From contig NZ_BFFO01000005.1 in the NCBI RefSeq assembly GCF_003116835.1, positions 97,368 to 161,367 of the forward strand: a stretch of DNA of 64,000 nucleotides. Direction: 5' to 3'. A program made the translations under genes and the position numbers. Source of the stretch: Lactococcus termiticola. Its GTDB lineage: Bacteria > Bacillota > Bacilli > Lactobacillales > Streptococcaceae. The notes beneath the pieces are model-generated. The model ran no database searches, was not told the DNA's origin, and worked only from the letters and a program-made list of their open reading frames with translations. This document shows, piece by piece, positions 47,017 to 55,944 of the stretch. Position 1 is the first letter of the stretch. Each line of letters starts with the position of its first letter.

Positions 47017-47466
47017 ATGAAAACAGTCATCCAACGCGTCAAAGAAGCCTCTGTCTCCATCGATGGCAAGGTCATCAATCAAATTGGTCCCGGCCTCCTG
47101 CTCCTGGTGGGGATCGAGGATGCTGATACTGAAGTTGACCTCGACTACAGCATCCGTAAAATCAGCCAGATGCGGATTTTTTCAGATGAAGTCGGCAAAA
47201 TGAATCGCTCGATTCAGGACATCCAGGGGGAAATCCTCTCTATTAGCCAGTTTACCCTCTATGCCAATACGAAAAAGGGCAATCGGCCGAGCTTTACCCG
47301 GGCTGGCCAGCCTGATTTTGCCCGGCAGATGTATCTTAAATTTGACGAAAAATTAAATGAAATCGTCCCAACCAAGGCAGGTAAATTTGGGGCAGATATG
47401 GCGGTCAGTCTGGTCAATGACGGGCCGGTCACGATCATATTGGACACGAAAGAAGGACAGGCCTGA
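47017..47466 (+). CDS. dtd: D-aminoacyl-tRNA deacylase
   Basis: The 149-residue chiral proofreading enzyme has [36 protein letters not shown] and the Gly-cisPro motif [11 protein letters not shown]. It commonly follows rel directly; here 3.5 kb separates them. Confidence 0.96.
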   Translation: MKTVIQRVKEASVSIDGKVINQIGPGLLLLVGIEDADTEVDLDYSIRKISQMRIFSDEVGKMNRSIQDIQGEILSISQFTLYANTKKGNRPSFTRAGQPDFARQMYLKFDEKLNEIVPTKAGKFGADMAVSLVNDGPVTIILDTKEGQA

Positions 47467-48428
47467 TGGAAGAAGATCAATCAAAAGAAATCAAGAATGA
47501 ACCGAGCGAAGAGGCCATCACTGAAGGCCTTGGTCGGATGATTGGCCAGAGCTTTGGCATGCCGACCAAGTCAGAAGAGCAGAGGCAACGAGAGGCGAAA
47601 AAAAGCAGGATGTCGCCCCGCCAGCAACGCAAATATGAAGAGCTAAAACGCAATCCTGAGATGATCCAGGCCAGAAAAGAGCTCCAGGAGGAATTTCTCG
47701 CGGCCCATCCCCACTATGCTGAGATGAGCGATGCTGAGTTGATGCGGGAGATGAAGCTCCACGCTGAAGAGGACGACAGGACCCGGAAACGCAAGCTACG
47801 TGACCATATTGAGACCTTCTCAGATGGCATGATTGCCATCATCATCACCATCATGCTCCTTGAGATTCCGGTGCCGTCCGAGCATGTCGGCTATCTCGAG
47901 TTCATCGAGAGCGTCGGCGTCTTCCTGGTTTCCTTTGTGGTCATTGCCAATTTCTGGTTCAACCGTCATAAGATTTTTGCCCTGACGGAAGAAATCACGG
48001 AGAGCATCATCGTCCAAGACTTTATCTTTACTGGCCTTTTGAGCCTGATTCCGATTTTGACCAAGTGGATCATGGTTAATCCGAGCCCTTTTTCAGCCTT
48101 GAATTTTGGTGGGGTCCTGATTTTGATTCTGATTTTTCAAGAAGGATTAAGTTATTCGATTACTAAGAGTCATTTCAAGGATATGCCGAAATCCTTCATG
48201 TTTTGGCGGAGAATCTGGGCTGGTCGTGTCTTTATGACCCTCCTGCTCAACCTTGTGATCACGGGGATTGCCATTGCAAGTCCCTTCTATGGCCACTGGC
48301 TCTTTGTGATTGTCCCAATCTTTTACTTTATCGTCAGATTCTTCAACGACCGCAACAATAAACGGACCTTTGACGAACAACTGGAAAACGGAGAACGGGC
48401 AATCGGTGTCCCATATATGAAGGAGTAA
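47466..48428 (+). CDS. TMEM175/DUF1211 family channel with long N-terminal extension
   Basis: The 320-residue protein has a C-terminal half with six TM segments, beginning HIETFSDGMIAIIITIMLLEIPVP, the FSDG filter motif of bacterial TMEM175 K+-type channels. The first 115 residues are a charged, helical extension (KKSRMSPRQQRKYEELKRNPEMI...) rarely seen in the roughly 200-residue bacterial members. It shares one base with the dtd stop. Ion selectivity is inferred. Confidence 0.82.
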   Translation: MEEDQSKEIKNEPSEEAITEGLGRMIGQSFGMPTKSEEQRQREAKKSRMSPRQQRKYEELKRNPEMIQARKELQEEFLAAHPHYAEMSDAELMREMKLHAEEDDRTRKRKLRDHIETFSDGMIAIIITIMLLEIPVPSEHVGYLEFIESVGVFLVSFVVIANFWFNRHKIFALTEEITESIIVQDFIFTGLLSLIPILTKWIMVNPSPFSALNFGGVLILILIFQEGLSYSITKSHFKDMPKSFMFWRRIWAGRVFMTLLLNLVITGIAIASPFYGHWLFVIVPIFYFIVRFFNDRNNKRTFDEQLENGERAIGVPYMKE

Positions 48429-48432
48429 GAAA

Positions 48433-49050
48433 ATGAAAAACATCATTTTTGACCTGGGGGCGGTCATCATTGACCTGGACCTGCCAGAGATGAGTCGGCG
48501 TTTTGAGTCATTGGGTGTAAAGGATTTTCAAAGTCACTTCAACCTGAATAAGCAGGGCAGGCTCTTTACGGACTTGGAAGAGGGCTTGATTAGTCCAGAG
48601 GCCTTCTGCGAGGGACTAAGAGAGCTTTTTAAGATAGAAGCTTCAGACGAAGCCATTATCCAGGCCTGGAATGGCATTTTGACCGACTTTAGGCCAGAGC
48701 GGATGGCCCTGCTTGAGCGCCTATCTAAGGACTTTAAGCTCTATCTTTTTAGCAATACCAACAAGATTCACGCCGATTGCTTTGAGGCTTCCTGTCAAAA
48801 GACCTGTCATCGAAGTTTACAGTCCTACTTTACAGCGAGCTTTTATTCGCATGATATACACGACCGAAAACCCCGTCTGTCAAGCTTTGAGGCGGTCTGT
48901 CAACTTGCTGGCATCAAGGCAGAAGAAACGGTTTTTATCGATGACAATGCCGATAATGTCGCAGGGGCAAGAGAGGCCGGTCTTCAAGCCTATCATCTCC
49001 TCTCGCCTGAGACGATTTTAGAGCTCGATTACGAGCAGTGGAAAAAATAA
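48433..49050 (+). CDS. HAD-superfamily phosphatase (YihX-like, subfamily IA)
   Basis: The 205-residue protein has motif I IIFDLGAVIIDLD, motif II LFSNTNKIH, a lysine in DRKPRLSSFEA, and motif IV VFIDDNADNVAGA. The FDLGxV form is that of YihX/HAD-IA sugar-phosphate phosphatases. The substrate is not determinable from sequence. Confidence 0.85.
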   Translation: MKNIIFDLGAVIIDLDLPEMSRRFESLGVKDFQSHFNLNKQGRLFTDLEEGLISPEAFCEGLRELFKIEASDEAIIQAWNGILTDFRPERMALLERLSKDFKLYLFSNTNKIHADCFEASCQKTCHRSLQSYFTASFYSHDIHDRKPRLSSFEAVCQLAGIKAEETVFIDDNADNVAGAREAGLQAYHLLSPETILELDYEQWKK

Positions 49051-49057
49051 GCTAAAC

Positions 49058-49084
49058 AAGAGCTCCCCGATGGGAGCTTTTTTA
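49058..49084 (+). terminator. Terminator after the HAD gene
   Basis: AGCTCCC-CGA-TGGGAGCT with T7, closing the dtd-TMEM175-HAD unit. Confidence 0.85.
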
Positions 49085-49166
49085 TTAAAAAAGCAAGTCC
49101 TTCCTCTTGAAAATTTTCAGACGATTTGCTAAAATAAATAAAATAATATAGAAATAGGGTGAAACT

Positions 49167-50513
49167 ATGGAAAATGAAGAAAGAAATCGAAAGCTCTCGG
49201 GCGCTCTAAAAAGTCGTCATATTGTCATGTTGTCGCTAGGTGGGGCCATTGGCTCTGGGCTTTTCTTGGGCTCTGCCTCTGCGATTGTAGCGGCAGGTCC
49301 TGCTGTCCTCCTCTCCTATCTCTTGGCCGGCCTTGCCCTCTATGTCGTCATGTATGGCGTGGGGCGGATGGTCGTCCATGGCGATAGCCAGAGCCGGGAG
49401 GCTGGGATGTCAGGCATCATCAAGCCTTATGTTGGTGGAAGATGGGCCCATTTTACCGACTGGGTCTACTGGGCGACCTGGATGGCTGTGCTCATCGCTG
49501 AAGAAGCAGGCGTGTCGACCTTTTTGGCCATGCTCTTTCCAGGCGTCCCCCTTTGGGTTTACGCCCTGATTGTGGCTGTCCTCGGGACCGCCATCAACCT
49601 TTATTCTGTTAAGGCCTTTGGCGAGACGGAGTACTGGCTGGCCTTTGTTAAAATTTTTGTCATTATTCTTTTGATTGTGGTCGGCCTGGTTCTTCTTGCG
49701 ACGAATGTCTTTCATATGGGCCTGGGGCCAAGTCTGGGCCACATGACTCAGGAGACCCGCTTTATTCCGCACGGTATTGGTGGGATTCTGAGCTCGCTCT
49801 TGATTGTCATCTTCTCATTTGGTGGCTCTGAGCTCGCTGCAGTAACGGTCGCTGAGACGGAAAATCCAAGAGAGACAATCCCTAAGGCCATCCGAGGGAT
49901 TCTCTTCCGGATTATCAGCTTTTATGTCGTGCCAATTTTTCTCTTCCTTGAGCTCCTGCCATGGAAGCAGGTTTCTGAGGGGACTGCGAGTCCTTTTGCC
50001 CTGATTTTTGAGAAGATTGGGATTCCTTATGCTGATAAGATTATTCTTGTCGTGATTATTGTGGCGATTTTCTCAGCCGTCAATTCAGCGATTTATGCGA
50101 CTTCACGCTCGCTGTACTCACGGGTTCAGCATGCTGAAAATGGCCTGGGCAAGTCGCTTGGTAAGCTCTCTAAAAAGCAGGTGCCGACCAGGGCCATCAT
50201 GGTTTCGGCTGCAGTCTTGTTTCTGGGGGTAATCCTCTCGGCGATCTTTGGAGATGGTTTCTGGCAGTTTGTGGCAGGCTCAATTTCATTTACGATTACG
50301 ATTGTCTGGATTATGCTTCTGATTGCTAGTCTTATGATGTACTTCAAACGAAAAGAGACAGCCAATGGCTTTTTGAGGATGGTGACCGTCCTTGTCTTGA
50401 TTGCCCTGGTGGTCGTCTTGGTCAGCCAAGTCCTGATGAACCCTTGGAGCCTCTCAGTCTTTGCCCTCTTGATCTGCCTGTTGTCCTTCTTTAGCTATCG
50501 GCAGACGAAGTGA
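49167..50513 (+). CDS. Amino-acid permease, APC superfamily (AAT type)
   Basis: The 448-residue protein has 12 TM helices. TM1 has LKSRHIVMLSLGGAIGSGLFLGSAS, then GPAVLLSYLLAG, WVYWATWMAV, and FSFGGSELAAVTVAETENPRETIPKAIR, all AAT-family marks of cationic/aromatic/GABA-type amino-acid:H+ symporters. The substrate cannot be fixed. Structured element copy 1 follows. Confidence 0.88.
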   Translation: MENEERNRKLSGALKSRHIVMLSLGGAIGSGLFLGSASAIVAAGPAVLLSYLLAGLALYVVMYGVGRMVVHGDSQSREAGMSGIIKPYVGGRWAHFTDWVYWATWMAVLIAEEAGVSTFLAMLFPGVPLWVYALIVAVLGTAINLYSVKAFGETEYWLAFVKIFVIILLIVVGLVLLATNVFHMGLGPSLGHMTQETRFIPHGIGGILSSLLIVIFSFGGSELAAVTVAETENPRETIPKAIRGILFRIISFYVVPIFLFLELLPWKQVSEGTASPFALIFEKIGIPYADKIILVVIIVAIFSAVNSAIYATSRSLYSRVQHAENGLGKSLGKLSKKQVPTRAIMVSAAVLFLGVILSAIFGDGFWQFVAGSISFTITIVWIMLLIASLMMYFKRKETANGFLRMVTVLVLIALVVVLVSQVLMNPWSLSVFALLICLLSFFSYRQTK

Positions 50514-50555
50514 GGCTTGAGTGTATAGACTTTTATAAAAATAAAAAAGGCGGAA

Positions 50556-50749
50556 CTGCAAAAAAGCTGGGATGCTATCGTGAAATAAGGCAAAGCTGGA
50601 GACCGCAGGGCTCTAGCTTTAGGAATGGAAGCCCTTAGGCTTCGCTACCCCCATGCGACTAGTTGCTTTAGCAACTTAGCGAGCGTGGAGAGCGGAGTGG
50701 GGGTAACCACGGAGATGGCCTCACGATAGCATCCCGGCTTTTTTTGCAG
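50556..50749 (+). repeat. Structured intergenic element, copy 1 (194 bp, BOX-like)
   Basis: A terminal stem of about 28 bp (50556-50583 with 50721-50749) encloses a conserved core. The core has GTGAAATAAGGCA, a 12-bp hairpin with apical GAGACC-GCA-GGGCTC (50593-50619), GGAATG, hairpin GAAGCC/GGCTTC (50628-50643), and GGCCTCAC. This copy also carries an extra arm, CCCCCAT/GTGGGGG, holding AGTTGC-TTTA-GCAACT. The rest of the 325-bp gap (50514-50838) shows nothing else. The 3' arm contains T7 and may end permease transcription. Confidence 0.8.
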
Positions 50750-50838
50750 TGGAGCAACTAAAAACAGGAAAGCCCCAGAGACTAGATAAATTCAACAAAT
50801 TATTATAAAATAAAAAGACTAAAAATCTTGGAGAAATT

Positions 50839-51459
50839 ATGTTTTATTCATTCTTACGCGGTCTGGTCCGCTTCCTGCTCTTTATCTTTAACGGCAATGC
50901 CCACTACCACAATCTGGAGCGCCTGCCTGACCGCTCAGAAAACTACATCCTGGTAGCCCCTCACCGGATGGCCTGGGAGCCGGTCTACTTTGCCTTTGCG
51001 ACGAGGCCGAAGCAGTTTATCTTTATGGCTAAAAAAGAACTTTTCAAAAACAAGTTTGGAGCCTGGTGGATCCGTAACTGTGGGGCCTTCCCGGTTGACC
51101 GTGAAAATCCAAGCATGAAGACCATGAAATATGCCGTCAAGATGCTCAAGGAAAGCGACAAGTCGATGATCATGTTTCCGACAGGCTCCAGGCATTCAGA
51201 CCAGATGAAGGGTGGCGTGGCCGTCATCGGTAAGCTGGCAAATGTCCGCCTGGTGCCCTGCGTCTATCAAGGGCCGACAGACATAAAAAACATCTTCAAA
51301 CGCAGGCGGATTGACCTGAACTTTGGCGAGCCGATTGACATCTCAGATGTGAAGAAGGCCAACGAAGAAGGCATCGAGGAAATCAACCGCCGCATGGAAG
51401 CGGCCTTTGCCAGCCTCGACCATGAGCTCAACCCCGACTATCACTACGAAGCGAAATAA
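50839..51459 (+). CDS. plsC: 1-acylglycerol-3-phosphate acyltransferase (PlsC family)
   Basis: The 206-residue membrane-associated enzyme makes phosphatidic acid. The catalytic HX4D box is PHRMAWEP, with E replacing D. The later block reads MFPTGSRHSD instead of FPEGTRS, a pattern I know from Lactobacillales members. An N-terminal hydrophobic stretch anchors it. GGAG ribosome site. Confidence 0.85.
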   Translation: MFYSFLRGLVRFLLFIFNGNAHYHNLERLPDRSENYILVAPHRMAWEPVYFAFATRPKQFIFMAKKELFKNKFGAWWIRNCGAFPVDRENPSMKTMKYAVKMLKESDKSMIMFPTGSRHSDQMKGGVAVIGKLANVRLVPCVYQGPTDIKNIFKRRRIDLNFGEPIDISDVKKANEEGIEEINRRMEAAFASLDHELNPDYHYEAK

Positions 51460-51470
51460 GGCTGGGAAAA

Positions 51471-51499
51471 TTGAAAAGACCGGCCTTTTGTGCTATAAT
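51471..51499 (+). promoter_or_regulatory. Promoter of secA
   Basis: TTGAAA (51471-51476), 17 bp, TGC-TATAAT (51494-51499). Confidence 0.8.
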
Positions 51500-51525
51500 C
51501 AAAGGGACTAACGACTGAATTGTCT

Positions 51526-51560
51526 AGGAGGAAGGGCCTGAATTAGGCCTATAAAATATG
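51526..51560 (+). promoter_or_regulatory. secA ribosome-binding site split by a hairpin
   Basis: AGGAGG (51526-51531) lies 26 nt before the ATG, too far for normal initiation. Between them is a 6-bp hairpin GGGCCT-GAATT-AGGCCT (51534-51550). Folding it leaves 9 nt of effective spacing. A TAA two codons before the ATG excludes an upstream in-frame start. Confidence 0.65.
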
Positions 51561-54149
51561 CCAAATTTTATTAGAAGTATCGTTGAAAACGACAAAAAAG
51601 AGCTCAGAAAACTGGACCGGATGGCCCAAAAGGTGGAAAGCTACGCAGATGCCATGGCCGCACTTTCTGATGAAGAGCTCAAAGCCAAGACGCCTGAACT
51701 CAAGGCTCGTGTGGCGAATGGAGAATCCCTCGATGACCTGCTCTACGAGGCTTTTGCGGTTTGTCGTGAAGCCGCAAAACGGGTGCTTGGCCTCTATCCA
51801 TTCCATGTCCAAATCATGGGTGGGATTGTCCTCCATAACGGTGACGTCCCTGAAATGCGGACCGGTGAAGGGAAGACACTGACAGCGACCATGCCTGTCT
51901 ACCTCAACGCCTTATCCGGCGAAGGGGTCCACGTGGTCACCGTCAATGAGTACCTGTCGACTCGTGACGCAACAGAGATGGGCGAGCTCTACAACTGGCT
52001 GGGCCTGACGGTTGGTCTTAACCTCAACTCTAAGTCATCTGAAGAGAAGCGTGAAGCCTACAACTGTGACATCACTTATTCTACTTCTGCTGAACTTGGC
52101 TTTGACTATCTGCGTGACAACATGGTCACCCGCTATGAAGAAATGACCCAGCGTCCGCTCAATTACGCACTGGTCGATGAGGTCGACTCTATCCTGGTCG
52201 ATGAGGCCCGTACACCATTGATTATCTCAGGTCAGGCAGAAAGTTCATCAGCCCTCTACTACCGGGCTGATCAGTTTGCCAAGACCCTGCATGGTCAGAA
52301 TCTCAATATCGTCGACAGCGACTATGAAGAAGGCGACGACTATAAGATTGACCTGCAATCTAAGACCATTGGCCTGACTGAAGAAGGGATTGACAAGGCC
52401 GAGAAATTCTTTGACATTGACAATCTTTACGCCATGGAAAACGTGGCTTTGACACACTTTATTGACAATGCCCTGCGGGCTAATTTCATCATGTTGACAG
52501 ACATCGACTACATGGTGGATGAAAATCAAGAAGTCCTGATCATTGACCAGTTTACAGGGCGTACCATGCCAGGACGTCGTTATTCTGACGGCCTCCACCA
52601 GGCGATTGAAGCCAAGATGGGCGTGCCGATTCAGGATGAATCAAAGACCATGGCCTCAATCACTATCCAGAACTACTTCCGGATGTACAAGAAGCTCTCA
52701 GGGATGACGGGTACCGCCAAGACCGAAGAGCAGGAATTCCGTGAGATTTACAACATCCAAATCACGCCAATTCCGACCAATAAGCCCATCAAGCGGATGG
52801 ACCACCCAGACCTACTTTATCCAACGTTGGAGTCTAAGTTCAAGGCTGTGATTGAAGACATCAAGACCCGCCATGCCGAAGGTCAGCCAATCCTGATTGG
52901 TACGGTTGCTGTCGAGACTTCTGAGTTGATTTCTCAAAAGCTGGTCGAAGCGAAAATTCCTCACGAGGTCTTGAACGCCAAGAACCACTTCCGTGAAGCT
53001 CAAATCATCATGAATGCCGGACAACAAGGAGCCGTAACCATTGCGACCAATATGGCCGGACGTGGTACCGACATCAAGCTTGGCCCTGGTGTCGTTGACC
53101 ATCCAAACGAAGAATATCAAGGGCTCGCCGTCATCGGTACTGAACGCCACGAAAGCCGTCGTATCGACAACCAGCTCCGTGGCCGTGCCGGCCGTCAAGG
53201 GGACCCAGGGACATCGCAATTTTACCTGTCCCTCGAAGATGAGCTGATGAAGCGTTTTGGCTCAGAGCGGGTCACTGCCTTCCTTGACCGGATGCGACTC
53301 GAAGGCGAAGACGCGGTCATCCGGTCTGGCCTGATTACCCGACAGATTGAGTCTTCTCAAAAGCGGGTCGAAGGGAACAACTACGACTCTCGTAAGCAGG
53401 TCCTCCAGTATGACGACGTCATCCGTGAACAGCGAGAAGTCATCTATGCCCAGCGTTTTGAAGTTATCAAGTCAGATCGCGACCTGACGCCTGAGCTCAT
53501 GGGCATGTTCAAGCGGACGATTGATCGCCAGATTGATGCCCACGCGGCTGCAGGTGACCTGAACAAGGAAGAAACCATCAAAGACCTCTTTGTCTGGGTG
53601 GAAAGCTCACTCCTGCCTGATAAGGCCATCACTCCGGATGACCTGGCTGGCAAGGATGCTGAAAGCTTAAAGAGCTTCCTCTTTGACAAGGTCAAGGAAA
53701 ATTACGGCCGTCAGATGGAAAAACTCGTTGACCCAGAACGTCAGTTGGAATTCCAGCGGGCTGTCATTCTCCGGGTGGTTGACAACAACTGGTCTGAGCA
53801 CATCGACGCCCTTGACAACATGCGTCAGTCAGTCGGCTTGCGTGGTTACGCACAAAATAATCCGATCGTTGAATACCAGCAAGAATCTTACCGGATGTTC
53901 AACAACATGATTGGTGCGATTGAATTTGAAGTGACCCGTCTGATGATGAAGGCCCAAATCAATCCGCAAACGGCTGTCGAAGCAGAACGTCCAAAGACCG
54001 TACTGACGGCTTCACAAGAAAACATGACGGATGTCAACCAAGAAGAATCAGCTTCTGAGCTTGACTTTAGCAATGTCGGTCGTAATGACTTTTGTCCTTG
54101 TGGCTCTGGCAAGAAATTCAAGAACTGCCACGGCCGTCATGCCCTCTAA
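51558..54149 (+). CDS. secA: Preprotein translocase ATPase SecA
   Basis: The 863-residue motor drives proteins through SecYEG. Walker A is MRTGEGKTL, Walker [18 protein letters not shown], helicase motifs [13 protein letters not shown] and [11 protein letters not shown], preprotein cross-linking and helical scaffold regions follow. The C-terminal zinc-binding tail is [18 protein letters not shown]. It is complete. Translation may depend on the hairpin before the start. Confidence 0.97.
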   Translation: MPNFIRSIVENDKKELRKLDRMAQKVESYADAMAALSDEELKAKTPELKARVANGESLDDLLYEAFAVCREAAKRVLGLYPFHVQIMGGIVLHNGDVPEMRTGEGKTLTATMPVYLNALSGEGVHVVTVNEYLSTRDATEMGELYNWLGLTVGLNLNSKSSEEKREAYNCDITYSTSAELGFDYLRDNMVTRYEEMTQRPLNYALVDEVDSILVDEARTPLIISGQAESSSALYYRADQFAKTLHGQNLNIVDSDYEEGDDYKIDLQSKTIGLTEEGIDKAEKFFDIDNLYAMENVALTHFIDNALRANFIMLTDIDYMVDENQEVLIIDQFTGRTMPGRRYSDGLHQAIEAKMGVPIQDESKTMASITIQNYFRMYKKLSGMTGTAKTEEQEFREIYNIQITPIPTNKPIKRMDHPDLLYPTLESKFKAVIEDIKTRHAEGQPILIGTVAVETSELISQKLVEAKIPHEVLNAKNHFREAQIIMNAGQQGAVTIATNMAGRGTDIKLGPGVVDHPNEEYQGLAVIGTERHESRRIDNQLRGRAGRQGDPGTSQFYLSLEDELMKRFGSERVTAFLDRMRLEGEDAVIRSGLITRQIESSQKRVEGNNYDSRKQVLQYDDVIREQREVIYAQRFEVIKSDRDLTPELMGMFKRTIDRQIDAHAAAGDLNKEETIKDLFVWVESSLLPDKAITPDDLAGKDAESLKSFLFDKVKENYGRQMEKLVDPERQLEFQRAVILRVVDNNWSEHIDALDNMRQSVGLRGYAQNNPIVEYQQESYRMFNNMIGAIEFEVTRLMMKAQINPQTAVEAERPKTVLTASQENMTDVNQEESASELDFSNVGRNDFCPCGSGKKFKNCHGRHAL

Positions 54150-54167
54150 TACTAATAAATAACAATC

Positions 54168-54199
54168 ACAGGTCCGCATTTGCCGGCCTGTTTGATTTT
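54168..54199 (+). terminator. Probable terminator of secA
   Basis: ACAGG-T-CCG paired with CGG-CCTGT, followed by a T-rich but interrupted tail. Confidence 0.5.
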
Positions 54200-54219
54200 A
54201 ACTAAAGGAACATCTATAT

Positions 54220-55257
54220 ATGGCATTTAAGGAAATCTCTCCTCGTATTAATATTCCAGAAATCAAGGCCCTGAGCCAGCTGGATGAGGACCAAAAGCTC
54301 AAAAAAGCAGCCCGAGACCAGGAACTTGAAGCCATCATCAAGGGAGAGGATGACCGGCTCTTGCTCATCATCGGCCCCTGCTCATCTGACAACGAAGAAG
54401 CGGTGCTCGAATACGCCCGCCGTCTGGCCAAGCTCCAGGAGGAAATCAGCGACAGGGTCTTTATCGTCATGCGGGCCTATACGGCCAAGCCCAGAACCAA
54501 CGGCGACGGCTACAAAGGCCTCATGCATGAGCCAGATGCTGACGGCCGGGTCGACCTGATCAACGGCATCAAGGCTGTACGCAGGCTTCATTATCGGATT
54601 TTCACAGAGACAGGCCTTACGACGGCCGACGAGATGCTCTATCCGGAAAATCAGATCCTGGTCGATGACCTGGTTTCTTACATCGCTGTCGGTGCCCGCT
54701 CGGTCGAGGACCAGCAACACCGCTTTATGGCCTCAGGCATTGCAGGGCCGGTTGGCATGAAAAATCCGACCTCTGGCAATATCAAGGTCCTGCTCAATTC
54801 AATCTACGCTGCCCAGCAGTCCCAGCACTTTCTCTTTGATTTTTCTGAGGTCGAGACTTCAGGCAATCCAATGGCCCACGCTATCTTGAGGGGCGGGACC
54901 AATGCCTACGGGAAGAATGAGCCGAATTATTATATTGACAATCTACTCGAGACCATGGACATGTATGATGAAATGGCCCTCAAACACCCCTTTATCGTCA
55001 TTGACACCAACCATGACAACTCCGGCAAAAAGTACATGGAGCAAATCCGGATTGTCCGCCAGACCCTGATTAACCGGGCCTGGAATCCCGAAATCCGTAA
55101 GACCGTCCGAGGCTTTATGATTGAGTCCTATCTGGAAGATGGCCGTCAGGAGAGCCCAGAAATCTTTGGTAAGTCGATTACCGACCCCTGCCTGGGCTGG
55201 GAGAAGACAGAGAGCCTCTTGCGGGAGATTCATGAGAGTTTGGGACGGGAGAACTGA
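54220..55257 (+). CDS. aroG: 3-deoxy-7-phosphoheptulonate (DAHP) synthase, class I
   Basis: The 345-residue enzyme condenses PEP and erythrose-4-P at the start of the shikimate pathway. Motifs are LLIIGPCSSDNEEA, MRAYTAKPRTNGDGYKGLMHEPD, VGARSVEDQQHR, GMKNPTSGNIK and DTNHDNSGK. Class I, AroF/G/H-like without an ACT domain. Regulation by aromatic amino acids is likely, but the effector is not predictable here. Confidence 0.95.
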   Translation: MAFKEISPRINIPEIKALSQLDEDQKLKKAARDQELEAIIKGEDDRLLLIIGPCSSDNEEAVLEYARRLAKLQEEISDRVFIVMRAYTAKPRTNGDGYKGLMHEPDADGRVDLINGIKAVRRLHYRIFTETGLTTADEMLYPENQILVDDLVSYIAVGARSVEDQQHRFMASGIAGPVGMKNPTSGNIKVLLNSIYAAQQSQHFLFDFSEVETSGNPMAHAILRGGTNAYGKNEPNYYIDNLLETMDMYDEMALKHPFIVIDTNHDNSGKKYMEQIRIVRQTLINRAWNPEIRKTVRGFMIESYLEDGRQESPEIFGKSITDPCLGWEKTESLLREIHESLGREN

Positions 55258-55283
55258 GGGCTAGTATAGGATGGTTCCGTTCC

Positions 55284-55399
55284 GGAAGTCTTGCCAAAAC
55301 ACTGTGAGGCCGCAAGCGAATGCTCTGCGTTCCATTGCTAGATGTCGAGCCCTTCGGTCTCGACATCTGCCTATTTCACGGTGTTTTGGCAAGACTTCC
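55284..55399 (-). repeat. Structured intergenic element, copy 2 (116 bp)
   Basis: A perfect 19-bp terminal stem (55284-55302 with 55381-55399) is extended by GTGA/TCAC. Read on the minus strand the core is GTGAAATAGGCA, hairpin GATGTCGAG-ACC-GAA-GGG-CTCGACATC, TAGCAATGGAA, hairpin GAACGC/GCATTC, GGCCTCAC. Conserved parts match copies 1 and 3, while the stems differ in sequence but keep pairing. A separate hairpin CCTCCAC/GTGGAGG follows (55398-55418). Confidence 0.8.
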
Positions 55400-55512
55400 T
55401 CCACTACACATGTGGAGGCTGGCTCAGTTCTTTCTCTAGCAGATAGTTCTGGCAAATCCACCTCGAGCAGAAAAGCATAAAACAACAGTAGTACAGGCAC
55501 GAATGAAGTGTA

Positions 55513-55631
55513 AGAAATCCGGAAAAGACATCGTGGCATAAGGCAAATCATAAGACCCAAAGGGGCTTATGATTTAGGCATGGAAGTCAACGGCTTCACT
55601 GCCGGCCCCACAATGTCTTTTCCGGATTTCT
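55513..55631 (+). repeat. Structured intergenic element, copy 3 (119 bp)
   Basis: The 24-bp terminal stem (55513-55536 with 55608-55631) has one mismatch. The core is GTGGCATAAGGCA, hairpin AAATCATAAG-ACC-CAAAG-GGG-CTTATGATTT, TTAGGCATGGAA, hairpin GAAGTC/GGCTTC and GGCCCCAC. Copies 2 and 3 are in opposite orientation and together sit inside a weaker outer inverted repeat (about 55271-55287 with 55628-55653). Confidence 0.8.
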
Positions 55632-55660
55632 GGAACGGAATGAACCAACATCAGAACGAC

Positions 55661-55692
55661 AAAAAAACAGCAGGACCCCCCTGCTGTTTTTT
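55661..55692. terminator. Strong terminator between the element cluster and mntH
   Basis: AACAGCAGG / CCTGCTGTT with A-run and T-run on either side. Confidence 0.9.
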
Positions 55693-55704
55693 CAATTCCA
55701 ATCC

Positions 55705-55733
55705 TTTACTTTTCCCGAAAAAGAAGCTACAAT
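55705..55733 (+). promoter_or_regulatory. Promoter of mntH
   Basis: TTTACT (55705-55710), 17 bp, TACAAT (55728-55733). The start codon is about 200 nt downstream. Confidence 0.6.
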
Positions 55734-55770
55734 AAAACCATCAGAAATCCCGTCCCTAGGGCGTCTTCGG

Positions 55771-55899
55771 TTAAAATGTGACACAATTTAATTCCTTCTC
55801 TTTTGATTCTAAAAGGCTCAGGATTCAAAGCATCTAAAACAGAGATGTCAAGGAAGAAAGACAAAAAAGCTTATCTGGCCTGCCAGACAGGGCTTTTTA
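55771..55899 (+). promoter_or_regulatory. mntH leader with palindrome and internal terminator
   Basis: A 21-bp near-perfect palindrome, TTAAAATGTG-A-CACAATTTAA (55771-55791), lies early in the leader. A terminator-like hairpin AAAAAAGC..TCTGG-CCTG-CCAGA..GCTTTTT (55863-55899) ends 46 nt before the start codon. Transcription from 55705 would have to pass this, suggesting attenuation, a metal-sensing RNA, or a second promoter after it. I see no yybP-ykoY (manganese) riboswitch consensus. Confidence 0.5.
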
Positions 55900-55944
55900 T
55901 CGACGCTTCTTGAGCCTGATTCACTCAATCAAGAAAGGAAAAAC

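Noticed and set aside
55740..55862. Manganese (yybP-ykoY) riboswitch before mntH
   Set aside because: The conserved GGGGAGTA-type segments are not present.
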